Source of the DNA: Trichloromonas sp034006665
Lineage (GTDB): Bacteria; Desulfobacterota; Desulfuromonadia; Desulfuromonadales; Trichloromonadaceae
Reading direction: 5' to 3'
NCBI RefSeq assembly: GCF_034006665.1
Contig: NZ_JAVESI010000072.1
Location: 1 to 9,277, forward strand
Length of the DNA: 9,277 bases
Shown: positions 1 to 6,677 of the stretch, in pieces
Layout: the number at the start of each line of letters is the position of its first letter
How positions within the stretch are numbered: the first letter of the stretch is position 1
The notes under the pieces: generated by a model
The model's database searches: none
Told to the model about the DNA's origin: nothing
The model's input: only the letters and a program-made list of their open reading frames with translations
Program-made: the position numbers and the translations under genes

Positions 1-105
1 TCATTATATACATATGATGAATTTTTAAAATATTATATAATAGGTGGTTTAACTTATTTATTATATCACATTATTTTTGTTAAAAATAAAATTAAAATTA
101 AATAA
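1..105 (+). CDS. C-terminal end of a small membrane protein (partial)
   Basis: The first reading frame is open from the window edge to a TAA at 103-105 and gives the last 34 residues of a protein whose start lies outside. A hydrophobic stretch (YYIIGGLTYLLYHIIFV, about residues 11-27 of the visible part) looks like one membrane helix, followed by a short basic tail (KNKIKIK), as expected for a cytoplasmic end. The next gene begins only 3 bases after the stop, in keeping with the tight packing that follows. I recognise no family. With so little visible, a chance open frame in AT-rich DNA cannot be excluded. Confidence 0.45.
   Translation, partial: SLYTYDEFLKYYIIGGLTYLLYHIIFVKNKIKIK
48..79 (+). 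promoter_or_regulatory. Possible Bacteroidota-type promoter
   Basis: TATTTTTG at 72-79 fits the Bacteroidota -7 consensus TAnnTTTG. Twenty bases upstream lies TTTA (48-51), a 3-of-4 match to the -33 box TTTG. Transcription would begin about 85-90, giving a leader of about 20 bases before the gene at 109. T-rich sequence makes chance matches easy, so this is only a candidate. Confidence 0.3.
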
Positions 106-108
106 AAT

Positions 109-345
109 ATGAAAATTAGATTTGTAGTTATTAAAGACAACGATAAGAAAATGTATTATTTACAAACTAGAAAATTTTTTGGGTGGGTACCATTTTGTTA
201 TACGGTCTTTTCATATGGTGGTACATATAAACAAATATATTTTTCTAAATCAAAAAAAGAATTATTAGAAAAGTTAAAATCTTATTATAATAAAAATACT
301 ATTGATATACAAGAATACCAAACGATTAAACGATATACTATATGA
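109..345 (+). CDS. Small hypothetical protein, 78 aa
   Basis: The protein is basic and aromatic-rich. Its N-terminal part reads like beta strands (MKIRFVVIKD, then KMYYLQTRKFFGWVPF), and its C-terminal part contains a likely helix (SKSKKELLEKLKSYY, about 47-61). The order 'YYLQTR-FFGW ... SK-ELLEKL' resembles short uncharacterised phage proteins, but I cannot name a family. There is no signal peptide or membrane segment. The stop overlaps the next start (ATGA, 342-345), which implies translational coupling. The ATG at 109 is the first in frame and is preceded by an A-rich leader. Confidence 0.7.
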   Translation: MKIRFVVIKDNDKKMYYLQTRKFFGWVPFCYTVFSYGGTYKQIYFSKSKKELLEKLKSYYNKNTIDIQEYQTIKRYTI

Positions 346-725
346 AAACAAAAATAATTTATAGAATTGAGAATCCTACTGATAAAAATGGGATGTGGTA
401 TGATAAGGATGGTGAACCAAAAAAACAAATTCATATACTTTGTCCTAATGGGATTGATAAAAACTTACCAATGCCTAAAAATTTAGAATTACATAGAAAA
501 GATGGGGAAGAATGGTTTAGTGCGGGCAAATCCATTGAAAATATGAATACTTGGTTTAGTGCAGAAGACGCTTTAAGTTTATATGAAAATGGGTTTAGGT
601 TATTTAAATTTGAAGTTAATATGTGGCAAGAATTAGAATATGAAATTCTTTTTTGTAAAAAAGGAATTATAAGTAAAGTTGAAATACCATTACATGAAGT
701 TTGGGATATTAAAGTAAAAGTCTAA
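342..725 (+). CDS. Hypothetical phage-type protein, 127 aa
   Basis: This soluble protein is rich in Trp and acidic residues. Its start, with a Y-R-[IV]-E-N-P-T block, GMWYDKDG (residues 17-24) and a later EEWFSAGKSIE segment, matches my memory of an uncharacterised family recurring in phages of Bacteroidota and Firmicutes. In these proteins a 'MWY' block is followed by an aspartate/tryptophan-rich middle. No catalytic motif is obvious. It is coupled to the preceding gene by a 4-base overlap and ends 2 bases before the next start, so the three genes form one transcription unit. Function is unknown. Confidence 0.75.
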   Translation: MKTKIIYRIENPTDKNGMWYDKDGEPKKQIHILCPNGIDKNLPMPKNLELHRKDGEEWFSAGKSIENMNTWFSAEDALSLYENGFRLFKFEVNMWQELEYEILFCKKGIISKVEIPLHEVWDIKVKV

Positions 726-727
726 AA

Positions 728-1330
728 ATGAAAATATTTGTTATTTGTAGTGTTAGAATAGCCACACCAGAATATCGTAAGATGTTGGAAGATTATGTAT
801 TTGTATTAGAAAAAGATGGACATATTGTTCATTTACCACATAGAGATACAAATCAAGAAGCAACTGAATTTGATATTAATAATAGAAATATGCAAGCTAT
901 TAAAGAATCAGATGAAGTGCATATATTCTATAGTAGTAAATCATTAGGTACTCATTTTGATATGGGTGTTGCATTTGCACTAAATAAAAAAATTAAAGTT
1001 ATTCAATCAGAAAAATATGGCGATGAAAAGAGTTATGCTAGAATGTTAGAAACATGGGAAAATTGCTATGATAAAATCAATAACATAGATGTTGATATTA
1101 ATAATTTTACTGATTTTACAAAAGATGAACATATATCAAATTTAAAAAGATTAGGTGAATCAAATTATAAATCAATGGTTGGGCAAACTGTATTTTATGT
1201 TAAAAAATCATATGGTGAACACAAAATAATTAATTGGTGTCCAATTAAAGCAGAATTTTTATTATCATTAGACGGATCAAAATTTTGGTCAAATCCTTTT
1301 AAAATAATTAAAATATGGAAAAAACAGTAA
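728..1330 (+). CDS. Nucleoside 2-deoxyribosyltransferase-fold protein with C-terminal extension
   Basis: Residues 1-95 have the layout of the nucleoside 2-deoxyribosyltransferase-like flavodoxin fold. It opens with KIFVICSVRIA (2-12), an Arg/His/Asp-rich loop follows (PHRDTN, 37-42), then a helix ending in ESDEVHIFYSS (60-70), and finally GTHFDMGVAFAL (74-85), the segment that carries the catalytic acid in this fold. Here the acid is Asp78 where classical enzymes have Glu; I believe 'HFD-G-AFAL' occurs naturally in phage and bacterial relatives. Family members exchange bases on deoxyribonucleosides or cleave N-glycosidic bonds of nucleotides. About 100 further residues (100-200) form an unrecognised C-terminal domain ending in a Trp/Lys-rich tail. 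The fold call is fairly safe; the substrate is not. Confidence 0.75.
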   Translation: MKIFVICSVRIATPEYRKMLEDYVFVLEKDGHIVHLPHRDTNQEATEFDINNRNMQAIKESDEVHIFYSSKSLGTHFDMGVAFALNKKIKVIQSEKYGDEKSYARMLETWENCYDKINNIDVDINNFTDFTKDEHISNLKRLGESNYKSMVGQTVFYVKKSYGEHKIINWCPIKAEFLLSLDGSKFWSNPFKIIKIWKKQ

Positions 1331-1443
1331 TGATAGGATTGATTTCAGCGTTTATCGCTAATATTTTTGCTAGTTTTTTAGGAACTTTTATTTTTAGAGA
1401 AAAATATCCTAAAATTTTGTTTACTGCTTATTTTTCTTTTTAA
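1315..1443 (+). CDS. Small single-pass membrane protein, 42 aa
   Basis: An ATG at 1315 opens a 42-residue frame that overlaps the last 16 bases of the upstream gene in another frame. The peptide has one strongly hydrophobic segment (about residues 6-27, containing GLISAFIANIFASFLGTFIF), then a charged turn (REKYPK) and a short aromatic tail. Small-residue spacing (G, S, A, A, S, G) is typical of packed membrane helices. It could be a holin-like or host-membrane-interacting phage peptide, but nothing in the sequence decides this. The start overlaps coding DNA, so it depends on coupling with the upstream gene. Confidence 0.5.
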   Translation: MEKTVMIGLISAFIANIFASFLGTFIFREKYPKILFTAYFSF

Positions 1444-1485
1444 ATAGTTTATTTTTATACTTGATGTATATTAATAATTAAATAT

Positions 1486-1629
1486 ATGAAAATAAAATTT
1501 ATAAGAGGAATAGGATTCCAATTTTATAAAAAATGTAAAAATTGTGATGAAAGATTTTGGACATCTTCATTATTTAATAAGGTATGCTTACTTTGTAAAT
1601 ATAAAAATAGTAAATTATTTAAAAAATAA
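1486..1629 (+). CDS. Zinc-ribbon microprotein, 47 aa
   Basis: The 47-residue basic peptide contains two CxxC knuckles: CKNC at residues 17-20 and CLLC at 34-37, separated by 13 residues that include Phe and Trp. This is the arrangement of a single zinc ribbon. Lysine-rich ends (KFIRG, KKCKN, KLFKK) would suit nucleic acid or RNA polymerase binding, as in other small phage zinc-finger regulators, but that is inference. It lies 42 bases after the preceding ORF and 6 bases before the next gene, in the same direction. The paired Cys motifs make chance unlikely despite the short length. Confidence 0.7.
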   Translation: MKIKFIRGIGFQFYKKCKNCDERFWTSSLFNKVCLLCKYKNSKLFKK

Positions 1630-1635
1630 AAATAT

Positions 1636-2232
1636 ATGAAAGTTGAATATACATTAGATGATATGAAATCATTATTTGATTATGTAAAGAGTAATATCAA
1701 TTGTGCATTTGATGATTGGGTAGAACATAATTCTAAATTATTGACAAATGAAGAAAAAAGATATTTTAAATTTATAGAAATATCTAATTTTAAAATTATT
1801 TCCAATAAAAAAGAATATGATTTTTTTCTTATAAAATGGAATGGTGTTGGTGGTGGTCATTTTCAAGAACCATTTAAATTATTTATAAGAAAATATTTCG
1901 GTGATAATGGACATAAATTATATAATAACCATTTAGGAGAACATGTATTATTAACAACTAATGATGATTTTTTCATAGACTTAGACGAATGGGAAGATGG
2001 CGAATGTAAGGATTCAAAACAATTAATATCTAAGATTGGTGATGTGGATATAGTTATATCCAGTTCTTTTAATATTGATAGGGATAATATAGAATGGAAT
2101 AGTTATATAGATTGGTCAAATAAAATGGAAAAAAATAATTATCATTTTTGGACAATTAATGATATAAGTATATATATTAGTAATATTTATAATTTAAAAT
2201 ATATTTCTGTTTTAGAATTATTTAAAAATTAA
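1636..2232 (+). CDS. Hypothetical acidic protein, 198 aa
   Basis: The protein is soluble, acidic and rich in aromatic residues and Asn, with no signal peptide or membrane segment. The first 55 residues look helical (DDMKSLFDYVKSNI...). A glycine-rich turn GVGGGHF sits near residues 70-76, and a D/E-rich stretch (FFIDLDEWEDGE) near 112-123. I recognise no domain. A metal-binding acidic site is conceivable, but no catalytic pattern is visible. The start is clear: the ATG is the first in frame and follows the zinc-ribbon gene by 6 bases. The stop is followed almost at once by the long inverted repeat at 2235-2316, which may mark the end of this transcription unit. Confidence 0.7.
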   Translation: MKVEYTLDDMKSLFDYVKSNINCAFDDWVEHNSKLLTNEEKRYFKFIEISNFKIISNKKEYDFFLIKWNGVGGGHFQEPFKLFIRKYFGDNGHKLYNNHLGEHVLLTTNDDFFIDLDEWEDGECKDSKQLISKIGDVDIVISSSFNIDRDNIEWNSYIDWSNKMEKNNYHFWTINDISIYISNIYNLKYISVLELFKN

Positions 2233-2234
2233 AA

Positions 2235-2316
2235 AGTAAATTCTGATATGATAGGGAAATAGGTCGTAGTCTTACAAAAACGTTATCACGTCTACTCAGT
2301 CTTATCAGAATTTACT
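2235..2316. other. Intergenic structured element with a 14-bp perfect stem
   Basis: AGTAAATTCTGATA (2235-2248) is exactly complementary to TATCAGAATTTACT (2303-2316). The enclosed 54 bases are clearly more GC-rich than their surroundings and can pair further: TGATA (2249-2253) with TATCA (2284-2288), and GTAG (2266-2269) with CTAC (2292-2295). It fills most of the only large gap in this gene cluster, starting 2 bases after one stop and ending 28 bases before the macro-domain gene. There is no U-tract, so it is not a classical terminator. It could be a small RNA, a cis-regulatory leader, an mRNA-processing site or a protein-binding site. The strand is undetermined. Confidence 0.6.
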
Positions 2317-2344
2317 CCATTTTAAATTAATAAAATAATAACAC

Positions 2345-2800
2345 ATGAAAGAAATCAAAGGTGATTTAATAGAATTAGCAAAACAAGGTCATTTTGATAT
2401 AATTGCACATGGTTGTAATTGTTTTAATACTATGCGTTCAGGTATAGCTAAATCAATTATAGATACATGGAATGGTGTTGCTATAATTGACAGACAAACT
2501 AAAAAAGGAGATTATAATAAACTGGGAAATATATCAGTTTGCCCTGTTCAAATAGACAATGGTGAATTTATAAAAGTACTTAATTGTTATACCCAATATA
2601 ATTATGGTACTGATAAAGTGAATGTTAACTATGATGCTATTGCTATGTGTATGGATAAAATCAATCATTATTATAAAGGTAAAAGAATAGGTTTACCAAC
2701 AATAGGGTGTGGTTTGGCTGGCGGAAATTGGGATATAGTTAGAAAAATAATCGAAGATAGATTAAAGGATGTAGATGTTACAATTGTAAAATTTAAATAA
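2345..2800 (+). CDS. Macro-domain protein (ADP-ribose binding or ADP-ribosyl/Appr-1''-P hydrolase type)
   Basis: A single macro domain spans the full 151 residues. Visible signatures are the GDLIE start (6-10), the loop AHGCNCFNTMRSGIA (21-35) that contacts the distal ribose, the NCYTQYNYG segment (80-88), and LPTIGCGLAGGNW (117-129), the phosphate-binding loop. The form with 'NCYTQ-YG' and 'IGCGLAGG' is the phage/yeast Poa1/TARG1-like branch. Its members bind ADP-ribose and remove phosphate from ADP-ribose-1''-phosphate or ADP-ribose from proteins or nucleic acids. In a phage this would fit NAD or tRNA-splicing by-product metabolism, or reversal of ADP-ribosylation-based defence; the exact reaction cannot be read from sequence. 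The next gene follows after 1 base. Confidence 0.9.
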   Translation: MKEIKGDLIELAKQGHFDIIAHGCNCFNTMRSGIAKSIIDTWNGVAIIDRQTKKGDYNKLGNISVCPVQIDNGEFIKVLNCYTQYNYGTDKVNVNYDAIAMCMDKINHYYKGKRIGLPTIGCGLAGGNWDIVRKIIEDRLKDVDVTIVKFK

Positions 2801-2801
2801 T

Positions 2802-3095
2802 ATGAAATTAACAAGACAACAATTTGATGAAATAGGTAAATTCTATTTAGATGGTTTTGTAATTAATTCTAGTGATCAGGATTTAATGTTTAAGGTATTT
2901 AATTGTTTACCAAAACACGAAAGAATGTTAGCAATAGAATGGGGGTTTAATGATACAGTATTCAGAGATAATGTATTTGAATTTTTATGTAAAAATCAAT
3001 TAAATATGTCCGTTGATGAATATTATAAAAGTGATATTTTCAAAAAATATTTGAATAATAGAGAATTTATTACAATAGATTTTTCAAAATTATAA
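2802..3095 (+). CDS. Hypothetical phage-type protein, 97 aa
   Basis: The protein is small, soluble and probably all-helical. The central block IEWGFNDTVFRDNVFEFL (about residues 45-62) resembles a segment I associate with uncharacterised phage proteins ('AieWGf-DT--RD'), preceded by LPKHER. No enzymatic motif is evident. It starts 1 base after the macro gene and ends 2 bases before the next, so the three are co-transcribed. The Arg/Asp pair in the conserved block suggests a specific interaction surface. Function is unknown. Confidence 0.7.
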   Translation: MKLTRQQFDEIGKFYLDGFVINSSDQDLMFKVFNCLPKHERMLAIEWGFNDTVFRDNVFEFLCKNQLNMSVDEYYKSDIFKKYLNNREFITIDFSKL

Positions 3096-3097
3096 CT

Positions 3098-3325
3098 ATG
3101 AAAATAAAATTAAAAAGAAAAGAATTAGTAGATAATTTATATCCCGAAGAAGAATTATCAGATTTATCTATAATGGAATCGTTTTATCATATTAGAAAAT
3201 TGAAAGCATTATCAGAATCATTAGAAAACGGATTTATACATATCGATGAAATTAATGATAATAAACAATGTTATTCTGTTAAATATGAAATTTGGTTTAA
3301 TTATAATGAATATGAAATTATATAA
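3098..3325 (+). CDS. Hypothetical protein, 75 aa
   Basis: The N-terminus is basic (MKIKLKRKEL), followed by an acidic helix-prone stretch (PEEELSDLSIMESFYHI) and a C-terminal beta-like part ending YNEYEII. No domain is recognised. It is the last gene of the macro-domain unit. The promoter-like box of the GH16 gene begins at its stop codon, so the transcription unit probably changes here. Confidence 0.65.
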   Translation: MKIKLKRKELVDNLYPEEELSDLSIMESFYHIRKLKALSESLENGFIHIDEINDNKQCYSVKYEIWFNYNEYEII

Positions 3326-3338
3326 TTTATATATAAGA
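3326..3338 (+). promoter_or_regulatory. AT-rich promoter-like box before the GH16 gene
   Basis: TTTATATATAAGA closely matches the TTTATATATAAAGA boxes found just before the two cassette ORFs (7855, 8673). It ends 17 bases before the start codon. T4-type phages use a short AT-only -10 element (TATAAATA) for late genes, and this could be a counterpart. AT richness makes single matches weak evidence; the recurrence strengthens it. Confidence 0.4.
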
Positions 3339-3355
3339 AAAAACGTATTTATTTC

Positions 3356-4204
3356 ATGATAAAATTTATAAAATCAATTAGAAATATGACAATTAAAGAT
3401 AATATTGTTAATTTTTTCCTATATATTAGATTTTTTATTCTTATAAGGTTAAATTATGGTAAAAGACAATCATCAAAAAATAAAACTGGATATGATTTAA
3501 CATTTATTGATGAATTTAATGAAATATCATGGGATTATGATGGTTTTAATAAATGGAAAGTAGGAGAAGTATTTGGATTATATCATCCAGATAAAGATAA
3601 TGTTTATTACAGTGAACCCGATATAGTTAAAATTAATAATAAAAGTTATGGTAGATTTAAGGTCGAATATAAACCAAAAATATTTGATGATAGATTAATA
3701 CCATTTGCAGTATCATTATTATCTACTGAAAGATCATTTTCTCAACAATATGGTAGATTTGAATGTAGAATGAATTTACCAAAAGAAAAAGGAACTTGGC
3801 CAGCATTTTGGTTATGGGGACCAACTTGGCCACCTGAAATTGATATTATTGAAGCATATGGAAAAAAAACAGGTAGAACTATTAAAACTCAAAGGGCATC
3901 TATTTGGTTTAGAAAGAATGAACAACCAGATAATTTAGGAAGTAGGGCGATTGAACTTCAAGATACAGATTTTCATGAATTCGCAATGGAATGGACACCA
4001 AAAAGCATTAAGTTTTATACAGATGGAATTTTAGCACTTCAATATACAAATAAGAAAAAACTTGATGGTACATATAACAAACCTAATATCAATATGTGGA
4101 TGGTATTGAATCATAGTGTTCAAGAAAGATATGTAAATAGAAAGGAATCAAATTACTATTCTGAATTTTTGGTTGATTATGTACGTGCTTACAAAAAATT
4201 TTAA
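3356..4204 (+). CDS. GH16-family glycoside hydrolase (laminarinase/agarase type)
   Basis: Residues ~47-282 are a GH16 beta-jelly-roll domain. Signatures in order are DEFNEISWDYDGFNKW (52-67), FSQQYGRFECRMNLP (128-142), KGTWPAFWLWG (145-155), the catalytic EIDIIE (161-166; Glu161 nucleophile, Asp163 assistant, Glu166 acid/base), FHEFAMEWTP (206-215) and VDYVRAYKK (273-281). The six-residue ExDxxE form marks the beta-bulge branch (laminarinases, agarases, carrageenases) rather than lichenases. Members cut beta-1,3/1,4 linkages in glucans or galactans. The first ~45 residues are basic with a partly hydrophobic stretch (NIVNFFLYIRFFILI), not a clean signal peptide; they may be a membrane anchor or attachment segment. 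In a phage the likely use is degrading host capsule or biofilm polysaccharide. All catalytic residues are intact. The substrate is unknown. Confidence 0.9.
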   Translation: MIKFIKSIRNMTIKDNIVNFFLYIRFFILIRLNYGKRQSSKNKTGYDLTFIDEFNEISWDYDGFNKWKVGEVFGLYHPDKDNVYYSEPDIVKINNKSYGRFKVEYKPKIFDDRLIPFAVSLLSTERSFSQQYGRFECRMNLPKEKGTWPAFWLWGPTWPPEIDIIEAYGKKTGRTIKTQRASIWFRKNEQPDNLGSRAIELQDTDFHEFAMEWTPKSIKFYTDGILALQYTNKKKLDGTYNKPNINMWMVLNHSVQERYVNRKESNYYSEFLVDYVRAYKKF

Positions 4205-5223
4205 AATTTTCTATTTTTTAAATAATTGAAAAAATTCATATTTAATCTATGTTCATAATCATCATTATGATCATTTATCATTCTCATGTTTATTCTCATT
4301 TCTATTAAATCATTTATACTACCTTTTTTTTCTAAAATATGTTCACAAGTATCTTTACTATTAGGAAAATGAAATGTATAAGAATAAATATTATTCGAAA
4401 AAAATACTTTTTGAGCAATTGCGCCTGTTCTAAAACCTACCATATCATTATCACATATAATATTCACCTGTTTAGGTTTTTTGTTAATTAAATTAAAAAA
4501 TTGTATTGGTGCCATTGATGCAGCTGATATCGATACAACTTTATCACCTTTTGGTATGACTTTATCTAACGCATATTTATCTAAAATTCCTTCAACTACC
4601 CATACGATATCTCCTTCATTAACATTATCTAATCCCCACATAAATATATCCATTGTTGTGTGAGTATATTTAAATTTATTTAAATCTGATAGTTTACGAA
4701 ATGCTGCATTTATTAAAAAACCATCTTTATTAAATAATGGTATAATTATACCACCACCTTCTAATCCATCACTTAATATATTTCTCATTATTGGGTGAGT
4801 AGTAATTCCTAATATATTACAATCATCAATATCGTTTATATATGATATAGAACCAAATTTAGCTCTTTTAATATCATCATCATTAAACCCTCTATTTATT
4901 AGATATTTATAATCTATTTCAGTTAAATTATTATGTGCATCTAATATTAATTGAGTTCTTTCTTTAATATCATTGGGTGTAACATAATAATCTGGTGCAT
5001 TTATATTAATATCATTAAGTTCTATTTCAATTTGTCTATTTTTATTATAAATATTTTGGAATAATCTGACATCTTTCTCTATTTTATTAAGTTTTAATAA
5101 TTCTAATTCGTTATACTTTGGGATAAAATTAGACACGACATTATCTATACTTCTGTTATTATAAACAATATAAAGTATGTCTTTTTCGGTATATTCTATC
5201 TGTCTTTCGTATAATTTCATCAT
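4201..5223 (-). CDS. TOPRIM-domain DNA primase-like protein
   Basis: A DnaG-type TOPRIM core occupies about residues 155-305. GGIIIPLFNKDG (157-168) and AAFRKL (173-178) match the N-terminal subdomain. WVVEGILDKYAL (208-219) holds the catalytic Glu211, ICDNDMVGFRTG (256-267) holds the metal-binding DxD (Asp258, Asp260), and SKDTCEHILEKKG (289-301) is the third conserved block. DnaG family members make RNA primers on single-stranded DNA. No N-terminal CHC2 zinc domain is visible in the first 150 residues and there is no helicase domain, so template recognition would need a partner or the divergent N-terminus. The start overlaps the upstream gene's stop (ATGA). The second Met codon is also possible. 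It is convergent with the GH16 gene, overlapping by 4 bases. Confidence 0.8.
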   Translation of the reverse strand: MMKLYERQIEYTEKDILYIVYNNRSIDNVVSNFIPKYNELELLKLNKIEKDVRLFQNIYNKNRQIEIELNDININAPDYYVTPNDIKERTQLILDAHNNLTEIDYKYLINRGFNDDDIKRAKFGSISYINDIDDCNILGITTHPIMRNILSDGLEGGGIIIPLFNKDGFLINAAFRKLSDLNKFKYTHTTMDIFMWGLDNVNEGDIVWVVEGILDKYALDKVIPKGDKVVSISAASMAPIQFFNLINKKPKQVNIICDNDMVGFRTGAIAQKVFFSNNIYSYTFHFPNSKDTCEHILEKKGSINDLIEMRINMRMINDHNDDYEHRLNMNFFNYLKNRKF

Positions 5224-6593
5224 TTTTTACTATAAAATTCAATATATAATTTTCCATCTTTGATGGTATGTGGTACTTCGTATATACCACTATCTGTTAT
5301 TATTTTATCCATGTATTTTTCTATATCTTTAATGTTAGCGATTATTATCCAACCATCTTTATATTGTTTTGGTTTAAAATATTTTCTATCATTAATATCA
5401 ATATCATATTCATAATATTTCACAAATTGTTCTTTTAATTTTGTATAATAATCTTGTAATGAACCAAATGACTGTATTATGGCAGCTCTACCATATTTTG
5501 TATATTGATAACCATAATTATATTTTATAATCCAATCATCATATTCTTGTTCTCTTATAGTATATCCACCTAATGGATGTATATCACCTATGGCAACATT
5601 ATCATAATCATCTATAGTATTAACAATATTATCATGTGTTAACCATTCATTTATAAGTAAATCCATTATACCGTTATTAGCAACAAAGAAATCTTCTTGT
5701 AAAACTATATCTTTGTGTTCTGACATTTTTTCAAATAATTGTTCTTTACTTAAATTTAATTGTTCTTTTATTTTAGAATAAAACTCTTTAATTGTTTTAT
5801 CCATATCTGAATGTACAATTTCAGTAAATGAACCAACTCCATACATATCATCTAATATTTCAGATAAATGATCTATTAAATTATCCAAATCTTTTACATT
5901 AATAACTCTATCTCCAAATATTTTTTTACTATAAGATATACAATCTTTAACAATTTTATCTAATTCTGGATCAAATCTACGATATTGTGTATTATTATCA
6001 TTAAATACATCTACTCTTAATGTATTATAAACTGTTATACCATATCTACTTTCTCTATTATCTGATATATAAGTTTTTCCATCCCAATTATTAGGAACTG
6101 TTAATTCTATTTCTTTATCAGATATGTATAATTTATCAATTGCAACAAATTGTTTCCCTCCTTTTGTAATAGTATAATAATCCCATTGTGATTTTGTTTT
6201 TAGACACCAAGCTGGAGAAACAGTTTCTAATGCACCTTGATAAGTATTTACTATAAATACCTTATAACCACCAGAATCAAACACAAATTCATAATCTTTT
6301 TTATTTGTTTTATTGGTAATTAAATCTTTAATTTCATTATATGTTAATTTTTGGATTTCTGCCATATTTAATTTATTATCTTTAATTTCATCATATAATT
6401 TTAAAGCATCTTCCACTTTAATATTTTCAGAAAATACTAATTTTGTTATTAATCCAGTATATCCGTCTCTTTGTGTTTTTTTAATTATTTCTTGAAATCT
6501 ATCATCATCATAATCGATATCATAATATCTTAAAATATGTCTAGCTTGTTCCATATTTTCTGCAATATATTGAAATGGTTCTAATCTTTTCAT
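5220..6593 (-). CDS. Phage-type hypothetical protein, 457 aa, with T4-CTS-like N-terminus
   Basis: This is the promoter-proximal gene of a two-gene minus-strand operon with the primase-like gene. The N-terminus (EPFQYIAENMEQA, residues 5-17) looks like the capsid-targeting/cleavage peptide of T4 internal proteins. It is followed by a helical region with RYYDIDYDDDRFQEI and RDGYTGLITKLVF (42-54), which I associate with a recurring module in large Bacteroidota phages. A second block, SPAWCLKTKSQWDYYT followed by GKQFVAID (126-153), has conserved-looking Trp-Cys and may be an enzymatic or binding domain of unknown role. Residues 300-457 are beta-rich and end acidic/aromatic. There are no membrane segments. 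Coupling to the primase suggests a replication-related job, whereas the N-terminus suggests packaging; I cannot decide between them. Confidence 0.7.
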   Translation of the reverse strand: MKRLEPFQYIAENMEQARHILRYYDIDYDDDRFQEIIKKTQRDGYTGLITKLVFSENIKVEDALKLYDEIKDNKLNMAEIQKLTYNEIKDLITNKTNKKDYEFVFDSGGYKVFIVNTYQGALETVSPAWCLKTKSQWDYYTITKGGKQFVAIDKLYISDKEIELTVPNNWDGKTYISDNRESRYGITVYNTLRVDVFNDNNTQYRRFDPELDKIVKDCISYSKKIFGDRVINVKDLDNLIDHLSEILDDMYGVGSFTEIVHSDMDKTIKEFYSKIKEQLNLSKEQLFEKMSEHKDIVLQEDFFVANNGIMDLLINEWLTHDNIVNTIDDYDNVAIGDIHPLGGYTIREQEYDDWIIKYNYGYQYTKYGRAAIIQSFGSLQDYYTKLKEQFVKYYEYDIDINDRKYFKPKQYKDGWIIIANIKDIEKYMDKIITDSGIYEVPHTIKDGKLYIEFYSKK

Positions 6594-6627
6594 AAAAGAA
6601 TATTTTTTATATTATATATTAAAATTA

Positions 6628-6659
6628 TTTTGTTAAATAAAAAAAAATTAATATCTTTG
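6628..6659 (+). promoter_or_regulatory. Bacteroidota sigma-type promoter (-33/-7)
   Basis: TTTTG at 6628-6632 and TATCTTTG at 6652-6659 match the -33 (TTTG/TTG) and -7 (TAnnTTTG) boxes of Bacteroidota housekeeping promoters, with 19 bases between them. Transcription would start about 6665, giving a leader of a dozen bases before the ATG at 6678. It sits in the divergent gap between the minus-strand operon and the plus-strand genes, and would drive 6678 onward using host RNA polymerase. Confidence 0.65.
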
Positions 6660-6677
6660 TAATTAAAATATTAAAAT

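Noticed and set aside
2235..2316. tRNA or hammerhead ribozyme reading of the 14-bp stem element
   Set aside because: No T-loop GTTCRA-type sequence or cloverleaf fits, and the catalytic CUGAUGA...GAAA order of a hammerhead is not present.
4193..4224. AT-only palindrome at the convergent gene ends as a terminator
   Set aside because: It can pair but has no G-C base pairs to stabilise it; a bidirectional terminator here is plausible by position but unsupported.
4481..4663. 60-aa plus-strand open frame
   Set aside because: Lies wholly inside the TOPRIM primase-like gene on the other strand, whose motifs are clear; the frame is a shadow with no supporting signal.
6313..6495. 60-aa plus-strand open frame, hydrophobic
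   Set aside because: Antisense to the N-terminal part of the 457-aa gene; hydrophobicity is what the reverse of Lys/Asn/Asp-rich AT codons gives.
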